Below, one piece after another: positions 42,094 to 49,943 of a stretch of DNA of 64,000 nt. The position numbers and the translations under genes were made by a program. Position 1 is the first letter of the stretch; the number at the start of each line of letters is the position of its first letter. The DNA comes from Pelagihabitans sp947500445 (GTDB lineage: Bacteria; Bacteroidota; Bacteroidia; Flavobacteriales; Flavobacteriaceae): NCBI RefSeq assembly GCF_050589625.1, contig NZ_JBNGOP010000001.1, positions 277,549-341,548 of the forward strand. Reading direction: 5' to 3'. The notes under the pieces were generated by a model. That model was not told where the DNA came from, made no database searches, and saw nothing but the letters and a program-made list of their open reading frames with translations.

Positions 42094-44160
42094 TCAGGAT
42101 TTCAGCTGATCCCGGTAGTATTCATATTTTATGAATTGGGAACGAAGCTTTTTACCGCCATTCTTTTTGTATGCGTTGTCCTGGGCCTCATTGAATATTC
42201 GAGCTTTCACATTATCGTTCCATGAGATATCGAAAGTATCGAGCAGTTCCCGTTTTACATCCTCATCATATATCGGGCAGCCCACCTCTACCCTGTAGTC
42301 GATGTTCCTGGTCATCCAATCGGCGGAGGAGATATAGATTTTTGGGTTGCCACCATTGCCAAAGATGAACAGACGGGAGTGTTCCAAAAACTTGTCCACT
42401 ACGCTAATGGCCTCTATATTGTCGCTCATGCCCTTTACTCCGGGTACCAAACAACAGATACCCCTAACGATCAACTTCACCTTTACCCCTGCCCTACTGG
42501 CCTCATACAGCTTATCGATCATCTTGTAGGAGGTAAAACTGTTCATTTTTATTTTTATATACGCTTCCTTACCTACAATGGCATTGGAGATTTCGTTATC
42601 GATCAGCTTTTCAAAAACCCGTTGGGTATAATGGGGCGAGACCACCAAATGTTTGTATTTGTGGATCTTATAAGTCGTTTCGAAAAAGTCGAACACCTTG
42701 TTCAGTTCTTTTAAAATGGCATCATGTGCCGTAAAAAGGGTATAATCGGTATAAATTCTTGCAGTAGACTCGTTAAAATTACCGGTACTGATAAAGCCAT
42801 ATCGTTTTAGGGCATTGCCCTCTTCCCTTTCGATGACGCATATTTTACTGTGTACTTTCAGTCCGGGAACACCAAAGATCAGTTTTACCCCTTCGTCCTG
42901 CAACTGTTCGGCGTATTGTATGTTGGCCTCCTCGTCAAAACGTGCCTGTAATTCTATTTGGACGGTCACCTGTTTGCCGTTTTTTACCGCGTTGATCAAC
43001 GATGCCGCTACTTGGGAGTTGTTCGCCAAACGGTACACCGTAATCTTGATATTTTTTACCGTAGGATCTATGGCCGCCTCCCTTAAAAATTTAATGATGT
43101 AGGAGAAAGTATGGTACGGAGTGTACTGTAGGTAATCCTTTTTCGCGATCTGCTCAAAAATACTCCCCTCTAGCGACAACCCTTTTACAGGAAGGGCCGT
43201 AATTTTCTGGTATAACAGGTCGGTCCTTCCCAAACTTGGAAATCCCATATAGTCACGTCGATTGTGGTAACGCCCACCGGGAATCACACTATCGGTATCC
43301 TCTATGTTCATCTTTTCCTTTAAAAAGGAAAGGGTGTCCTTTTCGATGCCCTTATCGTAAACAAAACGCACCGGATCGCCTATTTTACGATCGGCGACAC
43401 TTGCCGAAATCTTCTCGATAAAGCTCTTGCTCAAGTCGTTGTCCATATCGAGTTCCGCATCCCTCGTAATTTTGATCATATGGGCCGATATGGATGTATA
43501 GTCGAACATAGTGAAAATGCTGTCCAAACAATAGCGGATCAAATCGTCCAAGATGATAATGTAGTTTTTATCACCCTCTTTGGGGAGCACCACAAAACGA
43601 TCGATCCCTTTTGGAATTTCTATGAGGGCGTACTTTTTTTCTACGGCTTCCTTTCCGGTACGCAGCAGCATTTTAATTGCCAAATAGGCCGCCGTATCCT
43701 TGAGGATCGGGAACTCGGCCAAATCGTTCAAGATGATGGTCATTAACTGTGGACTTACATTTTGTATAAAGTAGTCCTTTACAAAAGTGGCCTGCGGCTG
43801 CGAAAGTTCCGTTTCCCGCAGGATGAAAATATCTTGGGCCTCCAATTCCTTTTCGATATCCCCTAATATTTTAAGACTCTTGGTCTGTTGCCCGATACAG
43901 GTTTGGGTAATTTCCGCCAAAAGATCTTTGGCCGTTTCGCCCCCCAGGGCACTTTTCCCACTTTTTCCGGCTTCGACTATTCGTTTTACGGTAGCATAGC
44001 GTACTTTAAAAAATTCGTCGAGATTGTTTGAAAAAATCCCTAAAAAACGAAGTCTTTCGATCAGGGGTACATTTTTATCGGCACTTTCCTGCAAAACCCT
44101 TTCGTTAAAACGAAGCCAGCTGATCTCGCGATTGATGTATTGGTTTTTTGTTTTGATCAT
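42094..44160 (-). CDS. ppk: Polyphosphate kinase 1
   Basis: A 688-residue enzyme that makes and breaks inorganic polyphosphate using ATP. The N-terminal domain starts NREISWLRFNERVLQE and SNNLDEFFKVRYATVK. The catalytic phospholipase-D-like part includes KVHSKICVIERE with the His that carries the phosphate, and YGFISTGNFNESTARIYTDY. I chose ATG 44160 rather than the longer frame to 44220, since MIKTKNQYINREISW is the normal start and it overlaps the sixA stop by one base (TAATG). The protein length is then standard. Confidence 0.96.
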   Translation of the reverse strand: MIKTKNQYINREISWLRFNERVLQESADKNVPLIERLRFLGIFSNNLDEFFKVRYATVKRIVEAGKSGKSALGGETAKDLLAEITQTCIGQQTKSLKILGDIEKELEAQDIFILRETELSQPQATFVKDYFIQNVSPQLMTIILNDLAEFPILKDTAAYLAIKMLLRTGKEAVEKKYALIEIPKGIDRFVVLPKEGDKNYIIILDDLIRYCLDSIFTMFDYTSISAHMIKITRDAELDMDNDLSKSFIEKISASVADRKIGDPVRFVYDKGIEKDTLSFLKEKMNIEDTDSVIPGGRYHNRRDYMGFPSLGRTDLLYQKITALPVKGLSLEGSIFEQIAKKDYLQYTPYHTFSYIIKFLREAAIDPTVKNIKITVYRLANNSQVAASLINAVKNGKQVTVQIELQARFDEEANIQYAEQLQDEGVKLIFGVPGLKVHSKICVIEREEGNALKRYGFISTGNFNESTARIYTDYTLFTAHDAILKELNKVFDFFETTYKIHKYKHLVVSPHYTQRVFEKLIDNEISNAIVGKEAYIKIKMNSFTSYKMIDKLYEASRAGVKVKLIVRGICCLVPGVKGMSDNIEAISVVDKFLEHSRLFIFGNGGNPKIYISSADWMTRNIDYRVEVGCPIYDEDVKRELLDTFDISWNDNVKARIFNEAQDNAYKKNGGKKLRSQFIKYEYYRDQLKS

Positions 44161-44645
44161 TATCGAATATGCTTTGGAAAAATTGTTTGAACCGTAGTTC
44201 CCTTTTCGACAGCGGACCAACTGTCGATATCAAATTTCAGTTGCACCAGACCACTGGTCGGCACATTGTCGATATAGGTACTCCCCAAGGCGTTCGCAAT
44301 ATGGGTAAAGGCATGGTTATGGCCAAAAAAGAGTACCGTCTTTTGAGACTCCGGTAGTTGTCGCAGTTGTTGTAGAACGGACTCGCCGGAAAAGTCGTAA
44401 AGCTGTTCCGAAATGGTCAACAATCGAAAATCGTACGACAGCTGTCGCATAAAGACCATACAGGTGTGCAAGGCGCGGTTGGCCGGACTGGAACATATGC
44501 CATCCATTGGTTCGCCCTTGTTGGCGAAATGTTGGGACACCAATAACGCATCGTTGATTCCCCTTTCGGATAGCGGGCGATCCCTATCGCTCACGCCGTA
44601 CTCCCAAGAGGATTTTCCATGGCGTACCAAAATCAGCTGTTTCAT
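44160..44645 (-). CDS. sixA: SixA-like phosphohistidine phosphatase
   Basis: A 161-residue histidine phosphatase. The active-site motif is LILVRHGKSSWEYG at the start, with the second Arg in SSPANRALHTCMVF and the second His in VLFFGHNHAFTH. This is the small SixA branch that removes phosphate from phosphohistidine proteins. Its stop codon overlaps the ppk start by one base, so the two are translated together, which suggests a role connected with polyphosphate metabolism. Confidence 0.9.
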   Translation of the reverse strand: MKQLILVRHGKSSWEYGVSDRDRPLSERGINDALLVSQHFANKGEPMDGICSSPANRALHTCMVFMRQLSYDFRLLTISEQLYDFSGESVLQQLRQLPESQKTVLFFGHNHAFTHIANALGSTYIDNVPTSGLVQLKFDIDSWSAVEKGTTVQTIFPKHIR

Positions 44646-44747
44646 AGACTACCTTCCTTTAACTATTTTGAACCTCATCGGCACGGTCGACGTACAATGG
44701 CTATAAGCGGATATGACCTGCCGTAATTTATGTGATACCGCTAAAGG

Positions 44748-45395
44748 CTACGGAGCCAGTCGCTCGCGTTGCCATTTACCAAGCGCTCCCGTTCGGAACC
44801 GTAACCGATCGTGTAACCTGTTGGGTCTTCCCTGCCAGAACTCCATGGAAACGGGCTTTACCACGTACCCTCCCCAGAAATCAGGTCTTTCCACAGGGCC
44901 GTCCAAATGGGTCTTTTCCAAGGCTTCCAATTCGTTTTCAAGGTATTCCCGAGACGGAATGACCGTACTCTGATCGGATACGAGTGCACCCAATTGGCTT
45001 CCTTTGGGTCGTGATTTAAAATAACTGTCGGACTGTGTGTCCGCAACCTTCTCCGCCGTTCCCTTAATAATGACCTGGCGTTCCAAATTCGGCCAAAAGA
45101 AGGAAAGACATACTTTTGGTTCGTTGGCAATGGCCATGCCTTTTTCACTGGAGTAATTGGTATAAAAAACAAATCCTTCGTCGGAAAACGCTTTTAATAG
45201 GACGATCCTACTCTTTGGAAAACCGTCGCTTCCCAAGGTGCTCAACGTCATGGCGTTCGGCTCTTCCACGCCTTTGGCCTCTTCCGTTTGTCGGAACCAT
45301 TCTTGAAACAAGACCATAGGATCCTCGGGAGCCGTATGTTCCGTTAAGGCCTCCTTTTCATATGATTTTCTGTATGCGCCTAAATCCTTTTGCAT
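44748..45395 (-). CDS. pdxH: Pyridoxamine 5'-phosphate oxidase
   Basis: A 215-residue FMN enzyme that oxidises pyridoxamine or pyridoxine phosphate to pyridoxal phosphate. Visible motifs are SRIVLLKAFSDEGFVFYTNY (FMN site) and the C-terminal RPNRLHDRLRFR and WQRERLAP. The open frame continues upstream to 45491, but flavobacterial PdxH starts MQKDL..YRKSYEK, so ATG 45395 is preferred; ATG 45419 would add eight residues. It supplies the cofactor used by threonine synthase and many aminotransferases. Single gene. Confidence 0.95.
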   Translation of the reverse strand: MQKDLGAYRKSYEKEALTEHTAPEDPMVLFQEWFRQTEEAKGVEEPNAMTLSTLGSDGFPKSRIVLLKAFSDEGFVFYTNYSSEKGMAIANEPKVCLSFFWPNLERQVIIKGTAEKVADTQSDSYFKSRPKGSQLGALVSDQSTVIPSREYLENELEALEKTHLDGPVERPDFWGGYVVKPVSMEFWQGRPNRLHDRLRFRTGALGKWQRERLAP

Positions 45396-45645
45396 CGTTT
45401 CCAATTCAATATTTAACATGACTAACAGTTGGTGATTCGATGGCGAAAAATCTAGTTTCGCCCGACCGACCATTAGTAACTTAACTTTCAAAGTTCATCA
45501 AAAATAAGGAACCTGTATCATAGTTTGTGCTAATAAAAAATTAAAGCTGTTTTAGGTATGAGAAATTCTACTACGGCCCGAAACTGCTTCAAAACGAAGC
45601 GTTTTACTATGCTTTCCGATTTTATTGCATTTTCTGCCCTCCGGA

Positions 45646-45675
45646 CGAAGTTCTAATGCAGAAACCGGGTTAAAA
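45646..45675. repeat. Family-B repeat end, copy 3
   Basis: CGAAGTTCTAATGCAGAAAC, continuing with CGGGTTAAAAT, matches the right ends of the elements at 14470-14647 and 29007-29130. The left partner is not clear; the 406-bp gap 45396-45801 otherwise has a hairpin (TGCTTCAAAACGAAGC, 45588-45603) and no gene. Confidence 0.45.
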
Positions 45676-45801
45676 TTAGGTGGGAACCATAGCACCTGTC
45701 CAGGACCATTTGGAATGGCCCACATCGGTAGGGTCGACAATTTAATAAATTACAACACGACCGCATGGATTATGGTATTCTTGACCACTAATTCCCGACC
45801 G

Positions 45802-46719
45802 TTAAGAACCTTCAGGAAAATCGAAAAGTTTACCATCATCGCCGAGTACCACATTGGGAAACACGGTTTCCGCTTCCGTTTTAAAAGGGGCAATGGACTT
45901 GTACCGTGTGGAATAGTGCCCTAGGACCAAGGTACCCGCCCCGGCATCTTTTGCTATCGCTGCCGCTTGCATTGCCGTGGCGTGTTTTGTTTTGTCGGAC
46001 AGGTGCGCCTCCGATTCCAAAAAAGTGGCTTCGTGGTATAGCACATCCACACCTTTGAGCTGTGGTACCAATTCGGGTTTGTAGGCAGTGTCGCTACAAT
46101 ACGCGTACGCCATCGGTTTTGGTGGGTCAAAGGTAAGCGCTTTATTGGGGACGAGCGTTCCGTCATCCAAAACAACATCCTTCCCGTTTTTTAAATTGCG
46201 AAAGTAGGCCTTATCCACCCCATAACGCTGCGCGGCATCGATGTTCAGCTTCCGTTCAGCCGGTTTTTCCCTAAAAAGAAATCCGTTCGTATATATCCTA
46301 TGGTTCAGGGGTATGGTCTCCACCGAAACCTTTTCGTTCTCAAAAATCGTTTCCGGAACCGTATTGGTAAGTTCATGAAAGATCAGATGGTAATTCGTCC
46401 AAGAGTCGCCCAATTTTAAGAGTAATGTAATGGCCTCCTGTATTCCCTTTGGCCCATAAACATGCAACTCCTTTTTTCGGCCCAACAGCCTAAAGGTGGA
46501 AATAAGTCCGGGAAGACCAAAAAAGTGATCCCCATGCAGATGGGAGATAAAAATATGGTCGATCCTGGAAAACTTCACTTTATTTTTACGGAGCTGTACC
46601 TGTGTGCCTTCACCACAATCGATCAAAAACAATTGGTTGCGTATTTCCAATACCTGTGAAGAAGGGTTGGTCATCGTTCGGGGAGTGGCCGCATAGCAAC
46701 CCATAATGTGTAACTTCAT
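45802..46719 (-). CDS. rnz: Ribonuclease Z
   Basis: A 305-residue metallo-beta-lactamase-fold endonuclease that cuts the 3' trailer of tRNA precursors. The zinc motif is FISHLHGDHFFGLPGLI, with the remaining ligands in AYCSDTAYKPE and LVLGHYSTRY. The start MKLHIMGCYAATPRTMTNPS and the length are those of the short RNase Z form. It lies 168 bp after the small conserved gene at 46888. That gap holds no feature I can name. Confidence 0.96.
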   Translation of the reverse strand: MKLHIMGCYAATPRTMTNPSSQVLEIRNQLFLIDCGEGTQVQLRKNKVKFSRIDHIFISHLHGDHFFGLPGLISTFRLLGRKKELHVYGPKGIQEAITLLLKLGDSWTNYHLIFHELTNTVPETIFENEKVSVETIPLNHRIYTNGFLFREKPAERKLNIDAAQRYGVDKAYFRNLKNGKDVVLDDGTLVPNKALTFDPPKPMAYAYCSDTAYKPELVPQLKGVDVLYHEATFLESEAHLSDKTKHATAMQAAAIAKDAGAGTLVLGHYSTRYKSIAPFKTEAETVFPNVVLGDDGKLFDFPEGS

Positions 46720-46887
46720 TCGTTTGGTCTTGTTAGTGTTGGGATTTGGTCAGGCCACGGTCCCTATGAACCCGAATCGGTTCGCCTGACGATAGTATTC
46801 CTACGCGATGATGGATACCGGAATATGGTGCTGCCAAAAATTTTAGGGGACCGCTTTTAATTTACGATCGCTATACCCAAGGGAACA

Positions 46888-47220
46888 TCAAATGCCTAAA
46901 TCCCTTTCGATCTCTTCCATCTCAATAATGTCCTTGGCCTCTTGGATGGTGGGTACCACGGTAATCGCATCGGGAACATCCTCATACCCCACCTTATCGG
47001 TTACCAAAACAAATGATTTTCCATTTGCCGTGTGCGTACGCGCGATGTCAAGAAATTCCAATACGTCCCCGGTTCCCAATTTTGAAAATGAAAAAAGATT
47101 GACGATAATATTATCGCTTTCCAGCTTTGGGTAAGCGGCGTTCAAATTTTCCAAAAAGGCGGGAATCGCTATATTTTCCTGTGAGACAACAGTGGTGTTG
47201 CCATTTTTATCAAAAATCAT
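46888..47220 (-). CDS. Small conserved protein between pyrB and rnz (110 aa)
   Basis: A 110-residue soluble protein with an alternating alpha/beta pattern (TVVSQENIAIPAFLENLN, DNIIVNLFS, KSFVLVTDKVG, ITVVPTIQEAKDIIEMEE) that resembles a STAS-like fold. In flavobacterial genomes it is often labelled ribonuclease Z from its neighbour, but it has no zinc motif and cannot have that activity. It starts 1 bp after the pyrB stop, so it is co-translated with pyrB. Function unknown. Confidence 0.75.
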   Translation of the reverse strand: MIFDKNGNTTVVSQENIAIPAFLENLNAAYPKLESDNIIVNLFSFSKLGTGDVLEFLDIARTHTANGKSFVLVTDKVGYEDVPDAITVVPTIQEAKDIIEMEEIERDLGI

Positions 47221-47221
47221 A

Positions 47222-48148
47222 TTATTTTATTTTAGAGGCGAGCAGGTACATCACCGCCATACGAACCGCGACACCGTTTTCTACTTGGTCCAAGATAATG
47301 GACTGGTCGGAATCCGCTACCTCACTGGTAATTTCAACGCCCCGGTTGATCGGTCCGGGATGCATGATAACGATTTCCTTGTCCAAACTATCCAATACCG
47401 CCCTATTGACCCCAAACTGCTGGGTATACTCCCGTGTCGTAGGAAAATAACTGATGTCCAAACGTTCGTTCTGTATGCGCAACATGTTCGCTACATCGCA
47501 CCAGTTCAATGCTTTTCTCAAATTGGTCTCCACCGTTACCCCAAGACTCTCGATATGCTTGGGCAATAATGTTTTTGGACCACAGACCTTCACTTCGGCA
47601 CCTTGTAATTTTAGGGCAAAAATATTGGAGAGCGCCACCCGCGAATGCAGGATATCGCCCACGATCACCACCTTTTTCCCCGCTACATCGCCAAGACGCT
47701 CGCGAATCGAATACGAATCCAACAACGCTTGGGTAGGATGCTCGTGTGCTCCGTCTCCAGCGTTCACGATTGCCGCATTAACGTGTTTGGACAGAAATAT
47801 TCCCGCTCCCGGGTTGGGATGCCGCATGACCACCATATCCACTTTCATGGACAAAATATTGTTCACCGTATCGATCAAGGTTTCCCCCTTTTTGACCGAG
47901 GACTGCGCTGCAGAAAAATTGATCACATCCGCGGAAAGCCGTTTCTGTGCCAGTTCAAAGGATAGTTTGGTACGGGTACTGTTCTCAAAAAAGATATTGG
48001 CAATGGTAATATCACGTAGGGAAGGGACTTTTTTGATCGCCCTATTGATCACTTCCTTAAAATTATCGGCAGTTTCAAAAATGAGCTGAATATCCGCTTC
48101 GTTCAGATATTTTATCCCTAACAAGTGTTTTACACTCAGTTCACTCAT
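47222..48148 (-). CDS. pyrB: Aspartate carbamoyltransferase catalytic subunit
   Basis: A 308-residue enzyme of pyrimidine synthesis, joining carbamoyl phosphate and aspartate. Signatures are FENSTRTKLSFELAQ (carbamoyl-phosphate site), HPTQALLDSYSIRERLG and MHPGPINRGVEI. No pyrI is nearby, as expected for Bacteroidota. It follows pyrR by 62 bp, and the 110-residue gene starts 1 bp after its stop. Confidence 0.97.
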   Translation of the reverse strand: MSELSVKHLLGIKYLNEADIQLIFETADNFKEVINRAIKKVPSLRDITIANIFFENSTRTKLSFELAQKRLSADVINFSAAQSSVKKGETLIDTVNNILSMKVDMVVMRHPNPGAGIFLSKHVNAAIVNAGDGAHEHPTQALLDSYSIRERLGDVAGKKVVIVGDILHSRVALSNIFALKLQGAEVKVCGPKTLLPKHIESLGVTVETNLRKALNWCDVANMLRIQNERLDISYFPTTREYTQQFGVNRAVLDSLDKEIVIMHPGPINRGVEITSEVADSDQSIILDQVENGVAVRMAVMYLLASKIK

Positions 48149-48210
48149 TTTTTTCGTCCGCTTTTGTATTCTAGTTGCTATTCCGTTCCCGTAGGAGCTG
48201 AATGGTTCTA

Positions 48211-48750
48211 TTATCTATCGATCAAATGTATGGCATCCTCGCCATCGTTTTCTTCCCACATGACCTTCACCTTTTCGTCGTTAATGGCGTCCACCTGCCG
48301 GCCCCGATAGTTCGGCTGTATGGGCAAGTGCCTGCTGAACCTACGATCGATCAGCACCAACAGCTCAATTTCCGACGGTCTTCCAAAGGACTGTATGGCC
48401 GTAAGTGCCGCCCGGATGCTTCTTCCAGTGTACAATACATCGTCGATCAACACCACTTTTTTATCCTCTACCAAAAAATCGATCTTCGTTTGGTTCGCTG
48501 CCAAGGTCTTGTCTCCCCGTCTAAAATCGTCCCGATAAAAGGTAATGTCCAGAAAACCGATTTCAATCTCACGTACACCGTAGGATTCCCTTAAAATTTT
48601 GTTGAGCCGTTGCGCCACAAAAGTACCCCGGGGCTGCATGCCCACCAATACGGTATTCTTAAAATCGAGATGGTTTTCGAGTAGCTGACAGGCCAAACGG
48701 TGAAGTATAATGTTTATCTCTTTTGAGGAAAGCAATACTTTTTGACCCAT
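48211..48750 (-). CDS. pyrR: Bifunctional pyrimidine regulator / uracil phosphoribosyltransferase
   Basis: A 179-residue PRPP-binding protein; the PRPP loop is VVLIDDVLYTGRSIRAAL. PyrR binds nascent pyr mRNA in a UMP-dependent way in Gram-positives and also makes UMP from uracil. The start GQKVLLSSKEINIILHRL at ATG 48750 is typical; the frame runs on to 48801 without sense. A -7-like box TATTTTTG (minus strand, 48786-48779) leaves only about 22 nt of leader, so any PyrR-binding attenuator would have to lie in the 62 bp before pyrB. Confidence 0.94.
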   Translation of the reverse strand: MGQKVLLSSKEINIILHRLACQLLENHLDFKNTVLVGMQPRGTFVAQRLNKILRESYGVREIEIGFLDITFYRDDFRRGDKTLAANQTKIDFLVEDKKVVLIDDVLYTGRSIRAALTAIQSFGRPSEIELLVLIDRRFSRHLPIQPNYRGRQVDAINDEKVKVMWEENDGEDAIHLIDR

Positions 48751-48850
48751 GAATTGAACGATGCCTGAATTTAAAAAACAAAAATAGGGATTTCTGTACA
48801 ATTATCCCTTGATACCGATAGATTCCGGCTTAGCGGGAGGGAAGGCGGGG

Positions 48851-48947
48851 TCAAGTTCAAGTTCAAATTCAAGCTCAAGTTCAAATTCAAGCTCAAGTTC
48901 AAGTTCAAGTGTCAAATTCAAATTCAAGCTCAAGTTCAAGTTCAAAC
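48851..48947. repeat. TTCAAG/TTCAAA simple-sequence tract
   Basis: About 97 bp of near-perfect 6-bp repeats (TCAAGT, TCAAAT, TCAAGC variants). Translated on the plus strand it gives poly-Ser/Asn, which is an artefact. It ends next to the left hairpin of the IS200-type element. Similar words recur on the other side at 49521-49552 and 49689-49728. Confidence 0.85.
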
Positions 48948-48954
48948 TAAACCA

Positions 48955-49500
48955 CTATGGACTAAAGTACCATAGGTTTTTAAATCCAACTAAAGTTAGC
49001 TGTTCGGAAGACTACTCCAGTATGAAAGCATCGGTATCGTTGCCGGACTTACGATGATGCTCCAAATACTCGTCCACCATTTTATCCGTTATATTGCCCG
49101 TGCTCCAACAGCCGAATCCTATAGCCCAGAAATGCCGGCCCCAATATTTCTTCTTCAGTATCGGGAATTCCATTTGAAGTTTCCTGGAACTTCGACCCTT
49201 TAGCTTCTTGACAAGCGTACTGATATCCTGGGACGGGCGATACTCCAAATGCATGTGGACATGGTCCTTACTTACCACACCTTTCAAAATGTCGGCCCCT
49301 TCCGCGTCACAGATCTCTATCAGGACCGCACGGCAACGCTTTTGCACATCTCCCACAAGGACAGAATATCGGTATTTCGTACTCCAGACTATATGCACCG
49401 AAAGACGAGAGACCGTATGTCCATTTACCCTTTGTTCCGACATAATGGCAAAAGTAGGTTTTTTTAGAAGCTAAAGCGAAATACACTAAAGTGCATAGGT
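48955..49500 (-). mobile_element. IS200-type insertion sequence (extent inferred from flanking motifs)
   Basis: Only a transposase gene is present, as in IS200. On its downstream side CTATGG (48955-48960), loop ACTAAAGTA and CCATAG (48970-48975) form a hairpin; on the upstream side ACTAAAGTGCATAGGT (49485-49500) repeats the same word. IS200/IS605 elements have subterminal hairpins and no inverted repeats or target duplications, so the exact ends are uncertain. Confidence 0.55.
49012..49443 (-). CDS. tnpA: IS200/IS605-family transposase TnpA
   Basis: A 143-residue Y1 HUH transposase, complete. The HUH motif is VVSKDHVHMHLEYRP near residue 60, and the nucleophile Tyr is expected in ITDKMVDEYLEHHRK near 128. 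The SVHIVWSTKYRYSVL start and the KLKGRSSRKLQMEFP segment are standard. It moves single-stranded DNA by transesterification. The reading frame is intact, so the element could be active. Confidence 0.93.
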   Translation of the reverse strand: MSEQRVNGHTVSRLSVHIVWSTKYRYSVLVGDVQKRCRAVLIEICDAEGADILKGVVSKDHVHMHLEYRPSQDISTLVKKLKGRSSRKLQMEFPILKKKYWGRHFWAIGFGCWSTGNITDKMVDEYLEHHRKSGNDTDAFILE

Positions 49501-49943
49501 TGAACTATTGCTGTGACCACTCAAATGTCAAATGTCAAATGTCAAATTCAAAACCAAAATTGCCGTTAACCGCTTTTTGCCAATTACTTTTTACTAACCA
49601 CTTTTTACCGATCACGCATTGTTTATTGCTAATTGATATCATTGTTCATTGAATAAAGACCACTACGCTGAAAGAAAAAGGATAAACGACAAATTCAAGT
49701 TCAAGTGCCAAGTTCAAATTCAAACTCACACGCACTTTTCACTAACCACTTTTTACTAAATACTATGTACCGACTACTAACTACTAACACTGACTCACCA
49801 ACTGAAAAAAATCCCCGTAGTACCGAAATTCGGAAACTACCACTTTCGAGCCCATATATCTTTTGAGAGCACTGAACATACTCCATAAAAAAAGTTCCCA
49901 ACCTAAGGCTGGGAACTTTTTTGATATGAATAGTATTTCGGGC
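49444..49943. other. 500-bp gap of degenerate oligonucleotide tracts
   Basis: No gene. It contains TCAAATG repeated three to four times (49521-49552), two copies of ACTAACCACTTTTTAC-like words (49593-49610 and 49738-49760), CAAATTCAAGTTCAAGTGCC (49690-49709) and the rpsA terminator at its right end. It looks like slippage-driven sequence next to the IS200-type element. Confidence 0.6.
49888..49922 (-). terminator. Intrinsic terminator of rpsA
   Basis: AAAAAAGTTCCCA (49888-49900), a 9-nt loop and TGGGAACTTTTTT (49910-49922) form a perfect 13-bp stem flanked by an A-run and a T-run. It lies 21 bp downstream of the rpsA stop codon. Confidence 0.88.

Noticed and set aside
48809..49057. Plus-strand frame encoding poly-Ser/Asn and Lys-Phe repeats
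   Set aside because: Direct translation of the TTCAAG tract; the frame runs into the transposase gene on the other strand.
48851..49728. CRISPR array
   Set aside because: The repeats are 6-7 bp with no spacers of constant length, and no cas genes are present.
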